Shown: positions 55,421-64,000 of the stretch, piece by piece | Numbering within the stretch: the first letter of the stretch is position 1 | How the letters are laid out: each line of letters begins with the position of its first letter | DNA from: Prostheceraeus crozeri | Lineage: Eukaryota; Platyhelminthes; Polycladida; Euryleptidae | Direction: 5' to 3' | DNA: 64,000 nucleotides | Assembly: GCA_907163375.1 (NCBI GenBank) | Contig: CAJQUW010009005.1 | Coordinates: 1 to 64,000, forward strand | The notes under the pieces: model-generated | Told to the model about the DNA's origin: nothing | Database searches by the model: none | Seen by the model: only the letters and a program-made list of their open reading frames with translations | Made by a program: the position numbers and the translations under genes

Positions 55421-56980
55421 CTAAAGCTAGAGAAAGTTAAGTTATCAAATTATCTCGATTTATAATTTAGAGTGAATCCGTATCAACATAAAAATAAAAC
55501 GCGACTCTAATTGTCAAAAAACGAACACGAGCACGAATGGTAAGGCTCAATACAACACGAAGCACGATCGTGTTCGTGTCACGAACGCAGATCTGTTTTT
55601 TGTAGTACTTATATTTCTCCGAATGAAGAATAGTGCATGGACTCCTTAGATTGTTGAAAGGTGTCGATTCGTGTGTCGCGTCCTATCGCCGCAGGGAAGT
55701 AAAACAGTCGTCTGTGAGAGTTGCAGACTATTGAGAACGTTAAGGAAAATATTCATGATACCAGAATTCCAAGTACCAGTACGAGCTTCGGCATGATCGG
55801 TTGCTAAGTCGGATAGAGGTACAAAAATCATGCCCTAGTAGAGCTAATTTGAATATAAATCCAGACAACTACATCTAGCAGAAATTTCTTTGTGAGCAAT
55901 CATTTGATTGATTGTCGACAATCCTTCTGACTAGCCCTTCACAACCTGTCGAAAGTGGCCTTGAAACTACTAATGGATAGTGAGTTCAAGGTTGCGGGTC
56001 ACTGATCTAAATGAGAAATAGGATAACTTTAGATAATTTTCCTCGCATCTTAGTACTAGAAGAAAATGATTCCCCAATTTTGGTCTACCGCGCTATTAAC
56101 TGCTGAATAAAACCAATCGGTAAATTATAGTTACCTGAAACTTACCTTCTGATGAATGAGATCCGAAGATGTGTCGATTTTCAATTTTTAAATCCTTGAA
56201 GATGCACGAGTAATAACAACACAAAACACTGGTCAAGTGAAAGCAAAACGGACGGAGAGAGAGAGCAAGTATAGAGACGCAACAATTACAAGCAAATAAG
56301 GAGCTGATCGGCATTCTATAGGTGACGTCATAATTCCAAGTACTGTCGTATTTAGCAACACAGCATTCTTGAACTTAATTGCACAATTCTCGTCCACACA
56401 CCAATTGGTTGGGAGGTGGATACGCGCGCTTTGATACAAACAACAGGTTGTGTTATACAATGGATTTCCTATCTGTTCAAAATAGCAGTAAATAAGTAGG
56501 CCTACATAAACAAAAGAACCTGCAAAAGTCAAGAAAAATATCAGATGCAGAAACAAATGTCGAAAATGCAGTAAATTTGTAAGAACTGACTCCAGCAACG
56601 ATACTCAAAATGTACTCAAAATGCTCTCCTGCTCAGAATTGAAGCATTCATAAAATCATGCATAGCCGCCAACTAAATGCATTTTTATGTGCTCGTTATC
56701 GTATTCCTCGCGACCTCAAAGCCAAAAAATCCCATGTCATTAATAGCTTATCACGCTTATGAAATACTGTTAAAATTATGTCAAATGTCGAAGAAATCGA
56801 TTTTCATGACTTCTACTGTGCAAAATGTATTGATCTTTCAATTCATTTACAGACTCATTCTTAGGAAGAAGATTGCTGCGTGTGTGTGTGTGTGTGCGTG
56901 AGTTTGTGTGAAAGGCAAGCTCATGCATCCTGACCAATGTTTACCTTCGTGCGTAGCGGTCGTGTCAGAAGTGTCTCTTG
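55421..56980. other. non-coding; ACACGA-rich patch and TG microsatellite
   Basis: ACACGA/CGAACACG words at 55515-55600, a TG repeat at about 56880-56900. A minus-strand frame at 56233-56598 rich in hydrophobic residues has no recognised family. Confidence 0.4.
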
Positions 56981-57187
56981 TGAGTGTTTTGCAATTGGTC
57001 TACATCTCGATTACCTGTGGCAGTTATCTATCAAATTTATACCTGATAAATCGTGGTGGTCTTCCGGGTTTAACTGTGAGAAGCTCATTATATGAAGTTG
57101 TGTTGATTTTTGGGGAAATTGGAAGTTCTTAATTCTAGAATTAATTTCCACTGATTGGTGTTCATTCGAAGATTTCTGCAGTTTGAG

Positions 57188-57944
57188 ATGGTAAATTCAC
57201 GGAAAGGTAGCAATGACCAGACAATAGCAAGATATCTGTGCACTATTTGTAACATGTCCATTGATTGTGATGTCATACGTTGCCAAATCTGTATGAAAAT
57301 GTTTCATGCTAAACGTGAGTGTTCAGGATTGTCCGCTAATGTTGGTAAAGCCGTTTGCTCGATTGAAAATCTTTCATACCGATGTGATGATTGTAAACGC
57401 GTGAATTTTACAGAGTTATTGGCTCGATTTAATCGAGTTGAAGAAGAATTATCATCTCTCCGTGATCAATTGAATACAAAGTGTTCTACTGATGTTGGCA
57501 TGTTAATTAGCAAGGCTATTACTGAGCATGAAAGTGGAAAAACGGAATAATATTATTATTTTTGGTCTCGAAGATCCGCCTGTCTCAGATGATGAACAAG
57601 ACCTGGATAACGCAGTTATTGATAATCTTGTTGATACTCTGATGATTGATAGGAAGCACATCGTTTCAAGAGATAGATTGGGAAGGAGAACTTCTCATGG
57701 GTCTTCTAGGCCAGTCAGGGTGCGATTTTCTTCATTTGAGCAGAAGTTACAGTGTTTGAGGAAGTCAAAAATCTTGATGAGCAATCCGAACTATAAAAAG
57801 GTATACATCAAAAACGGCTTAACTCCAACGCAACGAGAAGAAAGTAAACTTCTTCGGGAGGAACTGAATGTAAGGAAAGAGAGAGGGGAAGACGTTGTCA
57901 TTAAAAGTGGAAAAATTGTTCCACGAGTTAAACCCAAACATTGA
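57188..57944 (+). pseudogene. LINE ORF1 (PHD-like finger, coiled coil, RNA-binding part), frameshifted
   Basis: RNA-binding partner protein of the LINE. From the ATG at 57188: a PHD-like zinc finger (CTICNMSI, CQICMKMFHAKREC, CDDCK), then a coiled coil (LLARFNRVEEELSSLRDQLN). The frame ends at 57550, and a one-base shift around 57530 leads into the second part, which has RNNIIIFGLED, RDRLGRRTS, RPVRVRFSS and YIKNGLTPTQREE, an RRM-like region typical of CR1/L2 ORF1 proteins. It ends at a TGA at 57942-57944. Without the shift it would be about 250 residues. Confidence 0.75.
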
Positions 57945-57956
57945 CTAAGTCCAAGT

Positions 57957-60560
57957 TTGAACCTTCCTTGTCTCTGCCTTACCAATACCCGTTCTGTTGC
58001 AAACAAATTTGATGAACTACTTGCCATTGCGTCTACATATTCTCCGGACATTATATGCATAACTGAGTCTTGGATGGATGAATCAGTATCTGATTCTTCA
58101 GTTTATGTGCCTGGTCATTCGTTGTTTAGAGCTGACAGGAAAAGTGGCAAAAAAGGTGGTGGTGTCTGCTGCTGGACTAGATCTGAATTCTCAGTTTCTG
58201 TTTTATTTTTGGAATCTCCATACCAAGACGTCGAAATGCTTCTTCTCCGTGTGTCGTATAAATCATTCAATTGTCTATTATCCTTACTTTACTTTCCGAG
58301 GGGAAGTTCGCTCAGTACTGAGACATCTCGTATGCTTACAAATTATGTATCTGCTGTTATTGATGATTTCCTTGCTGTATATACTGGTTATGAAGTTTTC
58401 CTTGTTGGCGACTTTAACAGAGTTGATCATAATGACGTTGAAATTTATTTCGGACTAGAGAATGTTGTCTGTGATGCGACCCGTGGTAATGCTGTGCTAG
58501 ATCTCATTCTGATTCCTGATAAATTGGTGTGTGAATATTCTAAACCACTCATCGATAGCCCTCTAGCTGCCAGTGATCATTCCATTATAATATTGAAACC
58601 TGTCCAATCTCTGAAAATCAAGCCTTATTATATGAAAATCATGGATATGCGTGATTCAAACCTGAAACTGGCATTTAATATCTTAGAAAGTTCTGATTGG
58701 TCCAAGTTGTTCGATAACGCTACCCTCGATGAAGTTTGTTCAATATTTTATGACATTTTTCGTTGTGCTTTAGCTACTATTCCATCCGATATTGTGAAAC
58801 TTTCATCTCATGGGAAACCATGGATGAACAATACGATAAAAGTTCTCGTTAACAAACGATACCAAGCCTATCGTCAAAGAAACTGGAAGCTTTATGATCA
58901 TTATAAGGAAAAGGTGAAATCACATATTTATATGGCAAAAATTAATTGGAGCAAGAGAACATTGAATTGCCGGAATTCTATCTGGGATATTTATAAATTC
59001 ATGTCAAAATCTCCCACTTGTGACACGAACTGGCTTCCTAAACTCTTTCCTGATGTGCCCTTACCTGCTGTACTCGATATGCTCAATTCCAATTTATCGA
59101 AGCATTTTATCATTGATGTTCCTATATGTACAACAGCTAAGTCATTCCTCATACCTTCTGTCTTCACAGAAACTGCGATTGAATGCAGATTGAAAAAAGT
59201 CAAAGCTAGGTCTTCCATTGGCAGTGATGATATCCCTGCTATTGCCTGGTCCAAGTTCTCTAGTGTGTTGGCCAAACCACTTACTATTATTTTCAATCGA
59301 TGTGTTTCACTCGCCAATGTACCCCGTCTATGGAAGAAAGCCGAATACTACCACTTCCGAAGTCAAACCCGCCTGATATCTGTAATGTCCGCCCCATCTC
59401 CATTCTCCCTATACCAGAACGTGTTTTTGAGAAGGAGTTAATCAAGAGTATTGGTTTTCATTTTTTGTCGCACTTCGATGATAAACAATATGGTTTTAAA
59501 AAGAACAGTTCAACCGTATGTGCTCTACTAGACTTTGAAGATTTTGTGACGAATAACCTTCAAAAGAAGGAAGTGTTAGCTTGCCATGTCATCTCAGTGG
59601 ACTTATCGAAAGGTTTTGACAGAGTTTCCCATCGCATACTAATTGAGAAGATGAGATCCGCAAATTTCGATGATTTTGTTCTAACCTTCGTCAAGAATTA
59701 TTTGTCGGACCGTTTCCAGAGGGTTCGCTGGGCTAAAATATGCAGTGATTATGTTAAAATTGACAGTGGCATCCCCCAGGGTTCTTCCGTTGGCCCTTTT
59801 CTCTTCGGAATATTTTTGGCCGATATGATTATTGCAGATACAGACAATACCTTGTTATTGAAGTATGCGGATGACATTATGATTGTGAGTAACATCAAGA
59901 AAGGTATGAACACAAGTCCAGCTTTAAAGGCGTATAATGAAGTCTGCAGATGGATCGATACAAACAAGATGATGATCAGTGTCAACAAATGTAATCAGAT
60001 GTTTATTTCATTACGTGATGTACCTTATATTCGAGACTTTTCTATTCCTGATGTTACTATTGTTGAAGAGCTGAGGTTCCTAGGAATTATTTTTGACTCT
60101 AGGTTCAAATGGCATTCTCATGTTTTAAAAGTTTCCAAACGGGCAGCCTCTCGGATTTTCATTATCAAACAACTTAAACCATTGTTAGACAAGCATGATC
60201 TCGTGCTCATATACAATAACTGTATCCGCAGTATACTGGAGTACGCGGCACCATTATTTGCTGGATTAATTCATCAAATGCAGCTATTTTAGAAAATGTT
60301 CAGAATTATTGCCATCGTATCATTTGCGGTACCTCTCGATGTTCATGCTCTCACTTCGTTCCTCTATTTTACAGGCGAGTAATCATTGGTCTTAAATTAT
60401 TCGATTCTCTTGTTAACAACGCGGATCATCCCTTGCATCACCTACGGCCTCGCGTCTTGCAGCATTCTGGGAAGTTTTGTATGCCAGCTTGCAACAGTTT
60501 CATTCAGTCCACCTCTTTTATGGTTACTATGATTCGATTATCCAACAGTGGTTTCCCACA
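57957..60560 (+). pseudogene. LINE ORF2 (APE endonuclease and reverse transcriptase), two frame changes
   Basis: Endonuclease part: TNTRSVANKFDEL, ITESWMDES (catalytic E), LVGDFNRVD and AASDHSIIIL (catalytic D and H). Reverse transcriptase: IGSDDIPAIAW, then, after a frame change near 59340, ILPLPKSNPPD, SVDLSKGFDRVSHRI, SGIPQGSSVGPFLFG and LKYADDIMIVS. A second frame change near 60275 leads to NVQNYCHRIICGTSRC and HPLHHLRP, ending about 60560. No ATG stands at the start: the frame is the same as that of the end of ORF1, separated only by the TGA at 57942 and four codons. Nicking and target-primed reverse transcription would be its role when intact. Confidence 0.8.
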
Positions 60561-60747
60561 TTAGCTTTTCCTCTGACACATCTGTCTCAAATTCATAAGT
60601 TTTTTCTTGTTTTTTTTTGTTATATTTTGTTCTTTGTTATCTCTGTATGTGTTTAATATTGTCAATATGTATGCCATTCTGTAGCCTCACGATTTCTATT
60701 ATTGAGGCATTTGCAAAATATATACTATATTTATATATATATATATA

Positions 60748-60789
<42 letters not shown>

Positions 60790-61349
60790 GTCATCACCAT
60801 CAATGCATAATCAATTGAAAACCGATCAAATTAAATTCCAATTACCAAATTCATACCAAGTATAAAGGAGCTCTGAAGTTTAAGAGGAAGTCAAAAGAAT
60901 GTCTTGAAAATCAGTGGTAGGGTTTGTAGTTTCAAAAGTCAAAGCCCGGGCTCGGTTCCCACTCTATCAATACTTCTAAAGGCGCGTGTACACAGGCGAC
61001 TTTTGCACGCGAGAAGTTGTGATTCAACCAATAAACGATCTTTATTTTGAGGTTCCAGGAAATGACAGATTTTGCTTTACCCTCAGCCAGCTCTTGCATG
61101 CAAGCAGTTGCATTCAATGTAATAGGGCTTGAGAGAAGACAACCACGCTTTCGTATGACCTTGACATACATCCATTTCTTCTGTCACAATGCAATAGCAT
61201 TCGACACTGCAGTGTGCGATTGAGTCTCGAGATCAAATCAGAAAGAAGAGAGAGAAAGAGAGAAGTCATCAATCAAAGCAGCTATAAATGGAGCGAGAGG
61301 TTTTCAGCTGTCGAACTGGACGCAACTTCAAGCGAAGGAAGAGAAGACA

Positions 61350-61721
61350 ATGACATCCGAAGAAGAGATGGGAAAGAAGGAGTGGAGCCCGGAAGATGCT
61401 GAGAAGCTGATTGGATTGTACCGACAAGAGTCTTGTCTATGGGATATTTTCGCCGACGAATATAGGGACAGGAATTCAAAAGACGATGCATTGGCTTCAA
61501 TTGCAGCTGAATTCGAGGGGACAACTACGAAGGAGATATCTCAGAAAATCCACAATCTTCGGAGCCAATACACCAGTGAGCGGAGGGAGGAAGAGAGGAA
61601 AAAGTCGGGAAGCAAGGGTAGTAGCAGCAGCTCAAAGAACCAGTGGCAGCATTTCCAATCGTTGGATTTCTTGAGAGATGTTGTGGAGGCCAGATCAAGC
61701 AAGTCGAATATGGATAAGAAG
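61350..61721 (+). CDS. MADF (Myb/SANT-like) DNA-binding protein of Harbinger, first exon
   Basis: An intact 124-codon exon ending at the donor GTACGT. It starts at the ATG at 61350 (MTSEEEMGKK). The MADF domain spans about residues 10-85: EDAEKLIGLYRQESCLWD, YRDRNSKDDALASIAAEF, ISQKIHNLRSQYTSERREE, then a serine-rich linker and WQHFQSLDFLRDVV. In PIF/Harbinger elements the Myb/SANT-like partner helps import the nuclease and bind the ends. Later exons were not found in the remaining 740 bp, so the gene is probably incomplete. MADF domains also occur in host transcription factors; its place between Harbinger ends favours the transposon. Confidence 0.75.
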
Positions 61722-61968
61722 GTACGTCATAGCGGACATATACATGTAATCTTATTCCACGTATATATAGCAGTATGTAATTCTTATACACCAGGATATA
61801 TTATACAATGAATTCTGATTCTCACTGGTACAGTTTTACTGTTTTATAGTTCTGATATATTATAGCACATGACAAAAATGTCGCCGTCTATAAAACTACT
61901 ACCAGTGAGGACCAGCGTTAACTGTGTCTGTGCATTTATTATGTGGTAGGTCTACAGGTACATGTATC

Positions 61969-62070
61969 TCATTTTCGCACCCAAAAAGATCTCCTCCTCC
62001 TTGCACATCTGCGCTTCTTTGCAGCAATTGCCACAACGATTGCTGCCGCCACCACTTCGATGTCGCACAT
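61969..62070 (-). pseudogene. Harbinger nuclease N-terminal stub (33 codons)
   Basis: From an ATG at 62070 the minus strand encodes MCDIEVVAAAIVVAIAAKKR, then RRRRSFWVRK and a stop. A hydrophobic alanine/valine-rich start followed by an arginine run and WVR is the characteristic N-terminus of Harbinger transposases. All catalytic DDE segments are gone. The longer minus-strand frame across the same place is a shadow in another frame. Confidence 0.65.
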
Positions 62071-62466
62071 CTCATGCAATCAATGTAATAGGGTTTGCAA
62101 GCAATAATGAACATGCTGTCACTGGTTCTCTTGGACTCACAGAAATTGACAACAATAAAAAATAAAAGCCTTAAAATAAAAAATATAAGTAAATCGAAGC
62201 CCTTAATTGGTTCTTCATGCCCCAACTTAGTTCCCCCGGATGTGCCGCGACCTTGAGTCAATTTCCATTCTAGCGAACTTCAGATAAACAGTTTATTTCT
62301 ATGCTTGGACTAGTTGCGGCCTGCAGATCACGTGATGAACATGTCATGCATCTCTCCACCAACTTCTAGTGTCGAACAGCGGAAAGTCGCATTAGTGTAA
62401 TAGGCCATGCAACTAATCGCATCAAAAACTCGCGACCGTCTTCTCGCCTCTGTTCACGCGCCTTAA

Positions 62467-63560
62467 GGAGATAACGTTTCAGATTTTGTGGTAAATTATG
62501 TTCTACACAGAAATTTAGAAGTCCAATGTATTGAGCGCACAAATGTCATAAGAACGGCATCATGAATTACCTAAGCAATATATATTGCATTGAATAAGAA
62601 TGGAATTATTTTTCATAAATCGCATCTAATTAGAAAACATTCTAAGAACATGCTAATTAAGAGATACCTCACGGATTTTCAGAAGAGGACTCACGCATCA
62701 TGGCTTCAAATGCCCAAGTATAGTCAATCATCGTTCATATGATTTTGGTAACACGAGCATGTTCAACGATCGAGCACCTAGTTTTGACCTCATTTTCCGC
62801 CAGAAACTAACGGTGGTTGAGAAACGCCTTCCACATGCCACCGGAGTTGGTCTCGTAGATAAAAGATTAAGCTATATAGAATAAAGTAGACTGTGATGCG
62901 GTAATGTAGTTGTTTCTTACTAGCTATGGAGCACTACTCACATCGCCAACATATCTTTATGAGGGAATACTTGCAGATAAACATTGCTTTTATCAACCAG
63001 ACGACACAAGTATAGACCTGTTGGAGTCTGGATAGAGAAACATCTTCGATTGCCATGGGAACATTGATAACATAAGTAAGAACTCACACTAGGGAAGTCT
63101 TTCTTTAATTCATATGTGACAAACGTGGTTATGAATCCTAAATTTTGGTAAAAAAACTTTTCAATACCGATACCAAAATTCTCAGGAAGCGGTATTACTA
63201 GCGATTTTTTTATAGAGACGGTTCCACAACGGTACTGAGATAAGACCCTAGGCATGACGTGATCGAATATTAATAATGTATTGCAACACTGCGGTGATAT
63301 TCAATCGCCTGACGATGACCGCGTACGACGCCCGAAGAGACTTGTAGATTTATATTAATCCTGTCAATGAGAAAGAAAAAAGAGCGTACATCAATTATTT
63401 GGGGCTTTCCAAAACTAAACATGTTAATGAAACAGGCCTTTTCATGAAACGATGATCTTGCTTTTTCAGAATACCGTGTAATCAATATGGTCAACCATAG
63501 AATAGCGAAAACTGCGATTCAACCATTTAAATTATAAATAAAGCGCTCTACATCTAATCA
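62467..63560. other. non-coding, nothing recognised
   Basis: No supported gene or repeat on either strand. Confidence 0.4.
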
Positions 63561-63564
63561 CTAC

Positions 63565-63741
63565 ATGAATTTCCCTTTGCGTGCAAGCACAATCGAAGTC
63601 GAAGGTAGACGACCAAAAGTTCGCCCGAAACAGCGCTTGCTCGACATCCTGCACAAGGACATGAAGACCACCGGTGCCCATCCCGACCAAGCTCATGATT
63701 CAGTGAAGTGGATAAGCGCAAAAGAAGGTGAAGAAGAAGAT
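63565..63741 (+). mobile_element. RTE-like LINE tail remnant
   Basis: The plus-strand frame reads IEVEGRRPKVRPKQRLLDIL, then HKDMKTTGAHPDQAHDSVKW. GxRPxGRPKxRW...HPDQAxDRxKW is the usual last stretch of many animal endonuclease-reverse transcriptases. Only about 55 codons remain. It is a short 5'-truncated remnant, not a gene. Confidence 0.6.
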
Positions 63742-64000
63742 GAAGAGTGGATTCAATATTTTCTATGAATTATCTCTCGTAAGTCCGCAGCATTAATGGC
63801 CTGTGTACGACTACTAATTGATACTACAGTAAACACTTGAACAATAGTTTCTCTCAATGACGAAAGAAGGATTATTGCACACAATCAAAGAACTAAAATC
63901 CAATAATAATAGACTTTTTCCTACGCTTTTTCTGCCATTTAGACAGTGCAATCATTGATGCATTCTGAAATGAGAGAAAGCTTCTATAGGAAAGCATCGC
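63742..64000. other. non-coding window end
   Basis: Nothing recognised. Confidence 0.4.

Larger units (their letters stand above)
56990..60789 (+). mobile_element. near full-length CR1-group LINE
   Basis: Order: a presumed 5' untranslated region (left edge uncertain), ORF1 (57188-57944, one frame change), ORF2 with APE-type endonuclease and reverse transcriptase (57957-60560, two frame changes), a short 3' untranslated region and an ATT-repeat tail ending at 60789. ORF1 type and tail fit the CR1/L2 group. With about three breaks it is a dead but fairly young copy. Confidence 0.8.
60980..62463 (+). mobile_element. PIF/Harbinger element with MADF gene and transposase stub
   Basis: A 1484-bp element bounded by inverted ends AGGCGCGTG(T/A)ACA(C/G)AGGCGA, flanked by TAA on both sides (60977-60979 and 62464-62466), the TWA target of PIF/Harbinger. 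It carries the two genes expected of the superfamily on opposite strands: a MADF/Myb-like protein (plus) and the beginning of the nuclease (minus). The motif CAATGTAATAGG recurs at about 61115, 62083 and, altered, 62395. The nuclease is almost wholly lost, so the copy is not autonomous. Confidence 0.75.

Noticed and set aside
55102-55440. Plus-strand 112-codon frame
   Set aside because: Mostly a translation of a foldback arm; no domain.
56233-56598. Minus-strand hydrophobic 121-codon frame
   Set aside because: Hydrophobic runs are common in T-rich DNA; no family or splice support.
61899-62261. Minus-strand 120-codon frame in the Harbinger element
   Set aside because: It is a shadow; the recognisable nuclease start is in another frame at 61969-62070.
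1-64000. LTR retroelements, endogenous retrovirus-like copies and Polintons
   Set aside because: No paired long direct repeats with retroviral domains, no integrase, protease or capsid-type frame was recognised in this window.

Overview
The window is A+T-rich, intron-bearing animal DNA, most likely from a marine invertebrate. Evidence for a metazoan: phase-consistent exons with GT/AG borders, a cadherin, a probable BEN-domain gene, and a broad set of animal transposons (APE-type and restriction-endonuclease-type LINEs, a Penelope-like remnant, P, Kolobok, PIF/Harbinger and Tc1/mariner elements). The word TAGGCCTA and its variants recur. I cannot name the species. There is no sign of bacterial organisation.

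Layout. 0.8-1.9 kb: remnants of a Penelope-like element and of a restriction-endonuclease-type (RLE) LINE. 2.3-8.6 kb: exons of a cadherin; three lie on the minus strand and join in phase, and the piece that best continues them lies on the plus strand, so part of the gene appears inverted. 8.8-10 kb: a CR1-like LINE remnant in the neighbouring cadherin intron. 10-14.5 kb: mostly non-coding, with a foldback element and a GC-rich minisatellite. 14.5-16 kb: a complete-ended Tc1/mariner-type element whose transposase has DD41D spacing. 16-28 kb: non-coding DNA with an old Tc1-like element inside a TA microsatellite, a LINE 3' end and dispersed repeats.

28.16-38.93 kb (+): a five-exon gene for a coiled-coil protein with a C-terminal BEN-like domain (at least 249 aa). 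Its 7.6-kb third intron holds, in antisense, a P element (3.5 kb, both ends and a 7-bp target duplication visible) and a 5'-truncated RLE LINE. 39-50 kb: non-coding DNA rich in minisatellites, foldback elements and dispersed repeats. 50.6-54.2 kb: three inverted-repeat elements nearly back to back; the last is a recent Kolobok copy with 169-bp near-identical ends. 54.7-55.4 kb: a large foldback. 57.0-60.8 kb: a nearly full-length CR1-group LINE with a few breaks. 60.98-62.46 kb: a PIF/Harbinger element with an intact MADF/Myb-like first exon and a 33-codon stub of its nuclease. 62.5-64 kb: non-coding, with an RTE-like LINE tail.

How it fits together: two host genes (cadherin and the BEN-like gene) sit in a repeat-dense region. 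The BEN-like gene is open in all inferred exons despite about 5.6 kb of transposons in one intron. No LTR retrovirus-like or Polinton element was recognised.
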